Source of the DNA: Schizochytrium sp. TIO01
Taxonomy: Eukaryota > Sar > Bigyra > Thraustochytrida > Thraustochytriidae
Length of the DNA: 64,000 nt
Reading direction: 5' to 3'
Assembly (NCBI GenBank): GCA_004764695.1
Contig: SMSO01000006.1
Span: forward strand, 1,096,859 to 1,160,858
The position numbers and the translations under genes are program-made. The notes under the pieces were generated by a model, which was not told where the DNA came from, made no database searches, and was given only the letters and a program-made list of their open reading frames with translations. Below, one piece after another: positions 40,974 through 51,803 of this stretch (its first letter is position 1; each line of letters opens with the position of its first letter).

Positions 40974-42157
40974 ACTGAAATAAAGGGTATATTCCTTGAC
41001 CACGCCAAATCTAAGCCCTGATCAAATGTGGAGTTGCAACAACACCAGGTGTATGTCGAGTTATGTCGTCCAAAAGCACAACAAGAGCGTGCCACTGTTT
41101 TTTTGCACAGTTAAAGCTCTTTTGCGTGACTAACTATAAAAGTAACCTCGCACAGAGTGATATCCACGTTGAGTGTCAGCGTTGCGGCCTGACTACTTTT
41201 GAGTTGGCTATGCACAGAGTCGCAACAGAAACAACTCAAGCCCGATTAGTTTCTTATTTGCTTCCCGATTACAATGTATGCTGTTATGTTGTTCAATATA
41301 TAACATACTACTGTATAGGAAAAACAAGACTGGTCAACCCTGTTAAACTGTTATGACGACATTTAAGCGAGCAATGTATAAATCATGAGCATTGATAACT
41401 TTAACAGGTATAGGATGGACTCCATTTTGTTTCAATAGTGTAGCATAAATATGTTTATACATATCCCTCTTTTGTTCCGGTTTGCGTTAAAACGATTTTT
41501 TCCTATGACAACATTTTCCTAGTGAAAAAATTAACCGCTATAGAGTTTGACAAGGAAAAAATGGACATTGGATTTGTCTAAAGCCTATCTTTTGTGAAAT
41601 TTATCAGGCTTTCATTTAAACATCCTAAAATATTGAATATAATGTACTCTGAGAAAGACAACACGCGAGGCTTGGTTTTCTACTACCTGTATTAGTTCAT
41701 GCCACTCAACAATTTCACCTCCCCTACCCAGTTGCGGGTACTTTGCGGTTGCCAAAGTAAAGTAGGCTTTCACTAGCTCAAGTCTTTCTGTAACCGTGTG
41801 GACAAGAGTACGGACACCCTTCTACAACAACTGGGATATATGATGTCGAACGGATCTATTTAGTTTAACCTATCGATAAATCAAAAAAATAAAATGAGAA
41901 GTGTATTTTAGTAAGTATCAATGGCGACGCGTTAGAGCTTCTTGTTGGTGCAAAAGAATTTACAAGCAGCCTCAATGTAGTCCTCTCTACCTCTAATCCA
42001 TCTTCTGTGCGCTTTGTGTCGTAATATATCCATGTCGTCCGGTCGCGGATTTTAACCTTAGTTTCTGTTCATCAAGTAGGTATTTGTAAAACCTGTCAGC
42101 CTAGGTACCTCTAATTTTTAAACGTGGTAAACCTTGGAAATAAATAGTATATAGTTA

Positions 42158-42173
42158 CTAGCTAGCTAGCTAG
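42158..42173. repeat. Short (TAGC)n array
   Basis: Four units of TAGC/CTAG; same motif as at 13977-14004. Confidence 0.85.
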
Positions 42174-42794
42174 GGTGGTACAGCTAATTAATAAAGAGAA
42201 AAGAAAGAAAAACAAAGAAAAGGAATTCGCCAGGCTTTCTAATATTCTGTTTGAGTCAACACTTCTGATCATGTATTTTGATATACCGCGTCCTGCACTA
42301 TAAAAACTGATGTCAGTCCATTGCACTAATTCGCTTCCACGCATCCTCCTCCACCCTCCCCAATTCGATACGCAATGCACTACAGTTTTACCTGGTGAAG
42401 CGTCAAATTTTCTCGTAGCACTACTTCTAATTTACAAGGGACCAAAACATGCATGCAAATGTTCGCAGCGCCACATTTGCATTTCGTCCAATCCTCCAAA
42501 GTGACGATGACGCTATATTCTGCAAACTCCACTTTTTAGTCTGATCTTCGAAAGAATTCCTTCGACGTGCTCATGACAACAAACCTACTTCTATCGTCGA
42601 GATTGAAGGTAGTGCATGCACTACAATTGAGCGCGGAGCACAAGTAGACCAAGTAGTTTTGCTTCATCTCGGTAGGTACCTGGGAATATATACATTTGCT
42701 AGAGTGGATGTGAAAGCAGAAGCCCATTTGTAATCCCCTCTCTGCTTCTGCAATCGTCAATACAAAGGGGCTGGCTGACCCTAACCTGGTTCCA

Positions 42795-42817
42795 CCCTAA
42801 CCTAACCTAACCTAACC
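42795..42817. repeat. Interstitial (CCTAA)4 telomere-like array
   Basis: Four tandem CCTAA units (TTAGG on the other strand) about 260 bp before the mL43 ATG. A partial unit also lies at 42780-42786. Confidence 0.85.
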
Positions 42818-43075
42818 TGGCCCTGCACGGTCTATTCTATAAAGTGGCCTATTAGTTTCTCCGATGAGCTCATTATTTCTCCTATTGGGCCAGAATCGCC
42901 GAGCCACGAGCGGCAGGGAAGCAGCAAGCAGCGCGAGGACGGCAGAGCGCAAGACGGACAGCCTCGCACCACTCCACCTGTCGCGGCGACAGAGGTATCT
43001 GGTGCTGTGAAGAGCTGGAGCCCTTTCCACGCTCGCCCCTTTGCAACTTTTCCGCGTGTCTAATCAACCAAGAAA

Positions 43076-43465
43076 ATGTGCTCTCGCGGCGTGTGGCAGC
43101 TCGAGCGCCTGACCATTCGGTACTGCCAGAACGGAGGCAGCAGCACCGGCACCCGGCAGTTCATTCGCCAGTTTCTTGGTCCCTTCGCAGAGAAGAACCC
43201 TCAGATTCAGATTGATGTAATCAGGCGCCCGAACCGGCACCCTGTGGTGCTCGGTGAGTACCGCAGCGCTGACCCAAAGACAGTGGACTTGCGCAAGAAG
43301 TCCGCAGATGAAGTCCTCGAGGCACTCACGGGTCTCCGCAACCAGAAGGGCCACAAGGTCGTCAGAATCAAGAAGCCTGTCTTCTCAAAGAACCCTTCCG
43401 TCCAGGGTGAGTGGCGCCAAGATGTCACCAAGGACGTGGAGTTCACCATCAAGGACCTCGACTAA
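43076..43465 (+). CDS. Mitochondrial large-subunit ribosomal protein mL43 (L51/S25/CI-B8 fold)
   Basis: The 129-aa product starts at ATG 43076 (aaaATGtg). The family pattern is clear: WQLERLTIRYCQNGGSSTGT, REFV-like RQFIRQFLGPFAEKNP, VDVIRRPNRHPVVLGEYRS, VDLRKKSADEVLEALTGLRN, and the hallmark VVRIKKPVFSKNPSVQGEW. Human MRPL43 has RIRKPFHTDNPSIQGQW at the same place. It is a thioredoxin-like-fold protein of the mitochondrial 54S/39S large subunit. No separate transit peptide is obvious, as usual in this family. Codon use is GC3-rich as in other highly expressed genes here. Single exon; CCTAA repeats and an inverted CCAAT box lie upstream. Confidence 0.93.
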   Translation: MCSRGVWQLERLTIRYCQNGGSSTGTRQFIRQFLGPFAEKNPQIQIDVIRRPNRHPVVLGEYRSADPKTVDLRKKSADEVLEALTGLRNQKGHKVVRIKKPVFSKNPSVQGEWRQDVTKDVEFTIKDLD

Positions 43466-44475
43466 ACCACCAAACTTGAGAATGCCTGCATAAATACGTA
43501 GTCGATTATTACCTGTCAGCTTGATTGTTGTTTTCCAGACTGCTCCTTGTTGCTTGCGAATTTAACGCGGGCACGCATGTTCTTAGAAAGGCGAGGATGA
43601 TGGTAATAGACCTCTTTGTCTACTTACTGTTGTGTCTTGTAGCTCTTGTCTTCAAACTGATGGTGTGAGGATTTACGCACTTGCTTTCCAAGTAAACAAC
43701 AAATACGGGGTTCAAGTAGACATGATGCTCGCAATAGTCGTGACTTCGCAGCAACTTACAATTAATGTGTTCATCATCATCACCGCCATTAGCAAACGAA
43801 ATCACCAAACCCCATAAACTCCATCATTTTACTCCGTTTTAAAATTTTACTCCTCTTTGATTCTTGAAATAACTCTTTTGAGTCCTCTCCTTCAATAAAA
43901 TATTGATGTTACAAGGGGCAATTTCTGTAAAACCAGCCATAATTATCTCCGTCTTTCCCTCTCTCTCTCTCTCTCTCAGAACATTTAACAATCATAATTC
44001 TATATGGGAAGCTCAGGAAAACAAACTCTTCGTGCTAAACGTTAACTATTCAAGCTCACAAAGTTTAGCAAAAAACCTGAGTGAAAGCTTTGGACCATTT
44101 CTTCTTTCATATATAATCACAAAGTTCTCAATCTCGAAAATCATGCCCGCATAAAACCATGCAGATAAGAGAGGGTCGTTATAGTTTCAAGCATCTTTAT
44201 AGGATCCACCTCGCTCTAACTCCACTCTCACGCCCTTGCATGCTTTCTACTCCATCTCTCATGTGCTTCTCTGGTCTACTAGGTATTAGCACGTACCCAT
44301 ACAGTTTCTTGATGGCTTACTTGCTGTTAATGATATCAACTCCTAGTATCTTAATATTGGGATGACACATGAGTGAGTACAACGTCCACATTGCTTTATC
44401 GTCAGAACCTCTTTCTGCGCAAAACTATTTTGTAGGTTTCCCCAAAGCTTGTATAAACTGAATTTACAAGCAAGC
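43466..44475. other. Intergenic, 1.0 kb
   Basis: AT-rich 3' flank of mL43 and leader of the next gene. It has a CT microsatellite at about 43957-43978. No supported gene. Confidence 0.4.
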
Positions 44476-45813
44476 ATGCGGGAGATCGACGTAGAAACAA
44501 GGAGGTCGGCTCTTCTTGGTTCGTCGAGTAAGGGTAGCAGCGTACGTAGTAGCGTGAGCAGCGACAGCTCATTACTAAAGACGCCAATGCCGGCAACCTC
44601 TAGTGAGGTCCCAGCACGTGAACTCTCGAGCCGAAAAACTGCACAAGCAATAAATGTTCATGAAGAAATCTTGGAGCACAAAATTGATCAGGGCCTCCTA
44701 CCGTCATCCCTGAGGAGAGGCAATAACAAACAAGTTGAGAGAAAAAGGCAAGATGGAAACAATCAATCTGCTGGGCAAACTGAGACTAGCTCAACGCGAC
44801 TGACGGGCGCAAAGCAGTCATGCTTTAGCCCTCAAGCTGTTGCGTGCTCTGCTCTCGGAGATGAGCTTCAACATTTACACAAGGTTATCTTACGCCATGG
44901 CGGGGGAATTTGGGCCCTCTCTGAGGTGCCTGGTGTCAGCGAGGACACCGTGCGGGAATGGGAAAAGGTGAACAAATGCCCTGTCGCAATCGAGGTTTTA
45001 GACTTTTACAGGGCTACTGATGGCCTCCTTGTTCGTTGGGCAGTACCTTTATTTGGCCGTGTCAAAGATATTGGATGCATTCACATAAACTCCCTTCACT
45101 ATGTCGTAGAACTAGAGCAGGGAAGTCTTCACGGTGGGGCGCTTGCAGGGCGACGTGTGTTTGTTCTGAGCAACCAGAAACGCGTAGGGTGTACTGCGTT
45201 AGTGTATCCACGCTTGTTTGTTAGAGCTGAGCAACCTGAGGTATGGTTTTGTGATTTGTCTGGATTTTGGCATTTCCTGGCTGCTTCATTTTCAGATTAC
45301 GTGCGCCTCTTGCTTGTACATCTAGGGGTTCGGGGGTGGGAGTACGCCTTCACTCCAGCGGGATTAGACCCGGTACGTTTATGTTATTGGGATGGTGGTG
45401 TTAAGGTTGAATAATACTAACTATTACACAACTACAAATGTGATTTTATGTGCCTCTTTGCGTAGGATACAACACAATGGCTTCGGTTGATGGCCCCGGA
45501 GCGTCTTGCAATAGATGCTGCTCGTGCATGCTTTCCAATTAGGGATAATGATTCGTCTCGAGCGCCTGCAACAGAACGGGAATTTTCTTTGGACTGGGTA
45601 GATGCTCCGAAGACACAAGACGATAAACATTCTGTCGAGAGCGATACGTCAAGTTCGCGAGGAAATGTCGTCAAGTCCAAGTCAGGAATTCCCAAGAAGA
45701 AAAAGCTTTCTACATCCGCAAGCAGAAAACAACTCGTTAAACGTAAAGTGAAAACTACTAAACCTTCCAATGGACCTGTCCTGCGACCTGAGTCGGCACC
45801 AGTTCGTCGATAA
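44476..45813 (+). CDS. TPGS2: Tubulin polyglutamylase complex subunit 2-like (SMI1/KNR4-type), two exons
   Basis: Exons 44476-45372 and 45466-45813 give 414 aa (MREIDVETRR...). The match to animal TPGS2 spans the SMI1/KNR4-like core (about residues 128-310): VREWEKVNKCPVAIEVLDFY (human: SWEQKNNC...DVKNFY), TDGLLVRWAVPLFG, EVWFCDLSGFWHFLAASFSD and YVRLLLVHLGVRGWEYAFTP. The alignment continues across the splice junction as GLDP|DTTQWLRLMAPER, which confirms the 93-bp intron (GTACGT...GCGTAG). A Lys/Arg-rich tail follows. TPGS2 is a non-catalytic subunit of the TTLL1 complex that adds glutamate chains to axonemal and cytoplasmic tubulin, so a flagellated stage is implied. The N-terminal ~125 residues are Ser-rich and unmatched. 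Confidence 0.88.
45373..45465 (+). other. Intron of the TPGS2-like gene, with TACTAAC branch site
   Basis: The 93-bp phase-0 intron has donor GTACGT, acceptor GCGTAG and a perfect TACTAAC at 45415-45421, 45 nt before the acceptor end. Read through, it has an in-frame stop (45412-45414). Confidence 0.9.
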
Positions 45814-46413
45814 ACTTATTTGTACTCTAAACTTTGATAAAATGCATATATATACACAACGAAGAATGCTAAATGGCTGTTGCCTGTTTATGTTTGTCAA
45901 TAGCATGTGTCAAACTGTTGCCGCTTACTCAGGAACAGATATTCGTCTGATCATGGGTGTCAACAATGCAAGCTGTCGGAAAGATATACTTGATTTTAAC
46001 AGCAATTTAACGTCAACACTAGCAGATACCCAAGACGGCTATAACATCACTATTGCCAAAAGTTGGATTAAAAGAAATAAAGTGAAAAGCTATATATTAT
46101 TTTATTCGTTGTGATTGAAGAGCCACAAGTTACATTCACATCATCACGAATGCACACTAAACAAGCACCTTTATCGGTAGGTCTATATGCAGCACTAAAA
46201 TGATTACATGTAGGCATTCAAGTTGTATCGCACGAAGTTAGAGCGCGCTTTTGCACAAGCGAAATTTTAAAATGAGGGAACGATATTTAATTTGTTGTGA
46301 AACGTAAAGCTAGAGGCTAAATATGCATGATTGCAAATGTATATGAAATGAATGCCTAGATTCATTCTCCAAGTATGTAGCAGCAAGTGAAATATATGAG
46401 CATTCTCTCTAAT
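45814..46413. other. Intergenic, 600 bp, convergent
   Basis: AT-rich 3' flanks of the TPGS2-like and glutamate dehydrogenase genes. A frame that runs past the TPGS2 stop in another register is not considered coding. Confidence 0.4.
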
Positions 46414-48104
46414 TTACACAGCACCCTGCTGGTACATGGCCTCAACAACTTGCTTAAAGGCACCAAGGTTGGCGCCCTTGACATAATCAACGTGGTCAGA
46501 TCCCTCGTGCTTGCCGTTTTCAACACAAGTCTTGTGGATGTTGCTCATGATGCTGTGAAGCTTCTCATCAACTTCCTCGCGAGACCAGGAAAGGCGCATG
46601 GAGTTCTGCGACATCTCCAGGGCAGAGACACCGACACCACCAGCGTTGGCAGCCTTGGCCGGACCAAAGATAATCTTGTTAGACTGGAAGACCTCGATAG
46701 CCTCCGGGGTAGACGGCATGTTGGCACCCTCGCAGACGCACTTGACACCGTTCTTGACAAGAGCCTCAGCGTCCTCCTTCTCAACCTCGTTCTGGGTAGC
46801 ACATGGAAGAGCCACGTCACACTTTACAGACCATGGGCGCTTGCCCTCAAGATACTCCACGCCGTCGAACTTGTTGGCGTACTCAGAAATGCGACCACGC
46901 TTGTTAAGCTTAAGGTCCTTGATAAAGTCAAGCTTCTCCTCGTTGATACCCTCCTTGTCGTAAATGGTACCAGAAGAATCGCTGAGGGTGACCACCTTGG
47001 CGCCAAGCTCAAGAAGCTTCTCTACAAGGTAGATGGCAACGTTGCCAGAGCCAGATGCAGCCACTGTAAGTCCCTTAAGGGGGGACTCTTCGGAATCGTT
47101 GTTGTTATCAGCGAAACGCAACATGGCATCGGTGAAGTACACAACACCGTATCCGGTGGCTTCAGGGCGAAGGTTGCTGCCGCCGAGGAGCTCCGGCTTG
47201 CCAGTAAGAATACCCTCGAAACGGTTGTGGAGCTTCTTGTACATACCATAGAGGTATCCAACCTCGCGACCACCGACACCAATATCACCGGCAGGGACAT
47301 CAGTGTTGGGGCCAATGTGGCGGTACAACTCAGTCATAAATGCCTGGCAGAATCGCATCACCTCGTTGTCGCTCTTACCCTTTGGGTTAAAGTCAGAGCC
47401 ACCTTTGCCTCCTCCGATAGGGAGACCAGTGAGACGGTTCTTCAAGATCTGCTCCGCACCTGTGGTCAACGAATATGATTATTGCGTGAATAATCCCAGA
47501 TTAAAAAGATAGAGAAAGAAAAGAGAGCGCCAGGTGGATATACCAAGAGACAATAAGCAGTGCTTGTGTTAGTAAACCGCATTCCATTAATTTTGGATGA
47601 ATGAGTTCTCCATCATCAACTCTTCAACAAGAATCTTCATGTCCTGCACTGCAAATTTAGAGATTCCTTGCCATTACATGCATCTACGAGGTTGAGATGT
47701 GAGATGATCGTAAAACCTTGATATAGGTTTCGAGAAATATGTTTTAACGTACCGAGGAACTTGAGGATGTCGAGGGTGACAGTAGGGTGGAAACGAAGAC
47801 CTCCTTTGTAGGGGCCACATGCGGAGTTAAATTGGACACGGTAGCCACGGTTCACTCGAGTGATACCGTTGTCATCCTGCCAGCACACACGAAACATGAT
47901 AATGCGCTCAGGTTCGACAAAGCGGGAAAGGATGTTGGCCTCGTGGTATTTCTTTCCCTCATCACTCTGCAGCCAGTCCCACACGGAGTGCACGATCTCT
48001 GACATAGCCTGGACAAAGTCGTCCTCGCCAGGGTTACGTTGCTCCAGGTACTTAATAAAGTCCTGGGCAGACTTAAACTCGGTGTCGCTCACTTGCTCGT
48101 ACAT
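46414..48104 (-). CDS. NADP-specific glutamate dehydrogenase, two exons
   Basis: Exon 1 is 48104-47753 and exon 2 is 47459-46414, giving 465 aa. The 293-bp intron (donor GTACGT, acceptor CACAG) splits a Gly codon, restoring KFLG|AEQILKNR where family members have KFLGFEQ. The enzyme interconverts glutamate and 2-oxoglutarate plus ammonia. Signatures: FNSACGPYKGGLRFHPTV (substrate lysine), LPIGGGKGGSDFNPKGKSDN (catalytic lysine), PAGDIGVGGREVGYLYG, and the nucleotide fold SGSGNVA with VTLSDSSGTI, which is the NADP-type (EC 1.4.1.4) pattern of the bacterial/fungal hexameric enzyme. Length is normal (about 450 aa) and there is no evident transit peptide, so it is probably cytosolic and anabolic. 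ATG 48104 (aaaATGt) begins MYEQVSDTEFKSAQDF. Without the splice, both frames run into stops. Confidence 0.96.
47460..47752 (-). other. Intron of the glutamate dehydrogenase gene
   Basis: A 293-bp GT-AG intron, phase 1, within the FLG codon of the conserved FHPxVxLxILKFLG block. Protein homology on both sides fixes the boundaries. Confidence 0.92.
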
Positions 48105-49190
48105 TTTGGAGTTAAACGAAGTACTACTTTCCTACTAAATCGCAACTACTGCTGCTCTCGTGGTCGTTGTTGAACCTAAGGTCTTTGTTTGAGATCTCCA
48201 CGTTCAGGTTTTGCTGTACCTAAGTTCTTCTGCCAACCTCGTCATGAAGACAGGTCCATAGTACCTATAACCTAATTACCAACTCACTAGCAGTGCACTA
48301 AAGGACGACGAAATTGCAAATAGGAGAAAGTGAATCTCAGACGACGGAAATGAGATGAAAACACCTCTGTAAACTATTGAGCGGCAGGTACGTACCTCCT
48401 ACTGCTATGCTGCCTTATGATCAAGCGAGAGCAAGAAAGAAGACCAGTTCTAGCGCTTTTTCTTTTTCTTTTTGTTTGTTTGTTTGTTTGTTTGTTTTAT
48501 GTCTTGAACGTTGATTTAGTGCAACTACTAACAAGTCGCCTAGGCCGATGCTGTTCGCAAGCACAAGAGAGCAATCAAGAAACGTGAAGGAAGGAAGCAG
48601 AAACGAGAGGAGTGACGCCGTACAAAATAAGAGGACACTGAGCGAAGCTTTTCCAATGTTAATTTTATTTACTTTCAGGCCAATTCTTTATTCTAACTAA
48701 AAAATGATTGACTTGAAAATAAACCAAAGTGTAATATTACTATATACAAACAAATCTTGAGGGAGAAAAAGAAGGAAAAGAAAAAGAAAAAAAAGTAGCA
48801 TTGCTTGACATATCTATTACTTAGCTACCTGCCTATAGTGTTCGACTCACTGCCAACTAGCTACTTAGCATCCTGCGTAATGATACATAAATTACAAACT
48901 CATGTGGGTCTTGACTCGGGCAATAAATATCATAGCTGAGTTAAGTCTTCCTGATCCAGTGGTCGATCTTTCCAGTGCTGCCATCGGCCAAGTACGTAGC
49001 GGGAACTCGTGTTTGATCGATGCTCGCTGTAAAAAGCCACTCTATTCGCGCCTTGTTATCTATTTCATGATTGAATTAATTGATTTTAATCTAAAAACTT
49101 AAAAAAAAAAAATCAACTTAAAACTTTTTTTAATGTCTAACTTTTAAAAAAAAAAAAATGAAAAGAAGAAATGTAAAAGAAATTAAATCC
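48105..49190. other. 5' flank of glutamate dehydrogenase and AT-rich interval
   Basis: It holds CAGGTACGTACCTCC (about 48386-48399), a TTTG microsatellite (48471-48497), and A/T runs at 49100-49158. No supported gene. Confidence 0.45.
48471..48497. repeat. (TTTG)n microsatellite
   Basis: About seven TTTG units in the 5' flank of the glutamate dehydrogenase gene. Confidence 0.9.
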
Positions 49191-51208
49191 TGCCGTGAGC
49201 TGAGCAAACAATCAAGTTACCATCGCCAATGCTTTGGTTTCTTCAGGGTCCCGCAGCTTCTCGCGGTCTCTCGGCGCGATTTGGCTATGACAGGCGCGTC
49301 GACCGCAGCTCCGACTATTTTCCAATCGCCCAAAGTGGAACTGACCGCGCGGTCAATAAACATCCGTCACTCAATCGAAGATCCACTTTGCAGGTAACGA
49401 GTGGCTCTTCTTTTCTTTCTTCGTCGTTTTTTTTTTTTTTTTTTTTCATAGACTTTTCATAAGATTTATCTCTTTCCTCTTCCTTTCCGCCTCCCTGTCT
49501 CTCAGAAGAAGATACAAGAAGAGTCGTTTCTCTGGGCCCTTCTGCTTTTACATGCACACGAACACATGCATAGCAACGAAGATCCTCCTTTGCTGCTACC
49601 AGGAACGCCTTGATTCCTTATCATATTATTTAACTATTTTATAAAAGCTATTACATAGAAAAAAAAAAAATTATAATGTAGAACATAGTTAGTTTCCTGA
49701 AAGCAGAGTTCGCAGACGCTTCTCTCTCGTTTTCCATCGTTCTTCGCCCCGCGTTGACAAGCTGCATCTCTTGCTTCTCAGCACCCAAAGAGGGCGGTGC
49801 GAGGGGCGGCTGGAGGGCGATCGTCACCTGCCTGGGCTCAAGAGGACAATGGCTTCATCGCGATTCGCAGATCTTCTGTGGCCGGTTTCTCGAAAGCACT
49901 TATGTACCAAGCAAGGTCTCCTTTCTTTCTCCCTCACAACTAAAGTTATTCCTGGCGATTAAAACAATTTAAAAAGAAAAAAAAAAGAAAAAAAAGAAAA
50001 GAAAAAAGGTATTCAAATTAAGAAGAAGATAAGAAGAAGATAAGAAGAAGATAAGAAGAAAGAGCATCTTCACTTTTTTTAGAGCTATCTCTAAAGAGGC
50101 AATTGAGGGCCCATTCGTAAATAAAATACTTTCCAAGATAAATAAGTAAACCAAATCAAAACGCACTATTGCGCAATAGGAATAAATAAGTAAATCAGGA
50201 CTCAGAGGCGCCTCAGAACTGAGTTAGTTCTTCTCTGTCTTTCGTTACCTCTTCTTTGGCCTTTCTCCTCCTCCTTCTGCTGAGCCTCGAGGCACTGCTC
50301 CTCTCGCTGCCTCAACACGTGCATGGCGAATGTAGTCGCTGCGCAGCCATCTATCTCAGACGCCCTCGCCGCGTCGGCGGTCGATGGCTCCTTGCCGAGA
50401 AGGCAGCAGCTCAGCTCCAGAGGTCCATGGAGAGTCCATGGGGCCTCTGCCTGCCTGGCGATGCTTCACGTGAATGCGAAAGCCTCGCTCTGCTGCGAGG
50501 GTCGTGACAACTAGCGCTACAGAGGCCTCGGATGGGCCAGCACATGCTGGCCACAACGCTGCGGCCAATCTGCAGTTCCCACGGCCTCGCGACAGCTGGA
50601 GGCACACGTTTTTGAGAGCCGCCGCTTCCGAGGTCGACCTTGGGTTGAGACGCAAATGACAGCGGCGATGACAAGAATGACAACGATGACAATGGCGAGG
50701 ACAGTGATGCACAACACAATACCTGTGACATTGGAATCGATGCCGCACCACGTTGACATCAACTCAGCGCGAGCAATGTTGACTGGGACGAGGCCACACA
50801 TATGCGTCGGAAACTCAGAGCTCTGCGACCGTCTGACCTTGGGTGGTGCCTCGTCGTGAAGGATAGATCTTGGTCATTTTGGGCTGCCGAGGCGCTCAAG
50901 GAAGGAAGCTCTTGCTCATCGCTGTGCGCCTTGGCTCGCGAGTCTTAGCCGGGACGATATTCGGGATGCACGACAATGCTCCCTCGAACTCGACGAAGAG
51001 CTCGAGCTCCAGCTGCTTGAGCTGCTTGAGCTGCTTGAGCCTGAAGCTAAACAGATACCTTGCGCCAGGTACCACCCACTGTCATCGTTCTCACAAGCCC
51101 TGGAACGCAACTTTCACTCAGCGTTTGGACATTCTTCTCAAGATCCTTCTTCAAGATCTTCTTCACACAGAGTCGTTCACGAAAGTGCTTCGAAGGTCAT
51201 CATTTAGC

Positions 51209-51280
51209 TAGATATAGATAGATACATAGATAGATAGATACATAGATAGATAGATACATAGATAAGTAGACATATAGATG
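51209..51280. repeat. GATA/CATA microsatellite
   Basis: Interrupted AGAT/ATAC tetranucleotide array of ~70 bp. Confidence 0.9.
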
Positions 51281-51780
51281 TAAGTGAGTGAATGAGTGAT
51301 ACCGAAGCGATAGCTTTGATTTCGCTTAGCGTCCTCGTTCGCTTGTTCGTTTGTTCGTTCTTGCGTGCTTGTTTGCGTGCTTGTTTGCTTGCTTGTTTGC
51401 TTGCTTGCTTTCTCGCTCGCTCGCGTGCATTCTATGCCCTCGATTTGCTCGCTTTGCTCGCTTTGCTTGCCTGGGAACCCGCTTGCGCATCACGAGAGCC
51501 GCCCACGGAATCAATCCCTGCTCTGCTCAAGTCGCAACAGTTTCTTCACTGGCAGGGGTTCATTCTTGCAGGAAACCAGAACCTGAACCTGGCCAGGCAC
51601 ATGTGCCTTCATGCAAAGCTACCGCGGGTCTCAGAAGCCGCTCAAGATCATCCCGAAGCTCTTGGCCTCTTCTTCGCCGTCTGCCCTGACTTGATGGGCC
51701 ACAGGCACCGAGCTTTACAGAACCTGAACCTGAGCTTTACAGAAATTGAAGTTGACAACCAACCAACCAAAAGTCTTGAA

Positions 51781-51803
51781 GCTAGCTAGCTAGCTAGCTA
51801 GCT
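51781..51803. repeat. (TAGC)n microsatellite
   Basis: About six GCTA units at the end of a coding-like frame; third TAGC array of the window. Confidence 0.92.

Larger units (their letters stand above)
40974..43075. other. Intergenic, 2.1 kb
   Basis: AT-rich without a supported gene. It contains a TAGC array (42158-42173), a GGTAGGTACC motif (42671-42680), a TTAGG-type array (42795-42817) and ATTGG (42884-42888), the last three within ~400 bp upstream of the mL43 start and plausibly part of its promoter. Confidence 0.45.

Noticed and set aside
41063-41356. 97-codon + strand frame
   Set aside because: No coding bias or recognisable motif; flanks are AT-rich intergenic DNA.
46387-47478. 363-codon + strand frame
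   Set aside because: Exact antisense of the glutamate dehydrogenase exon; GC-rich third positions keep the opposite strand open.
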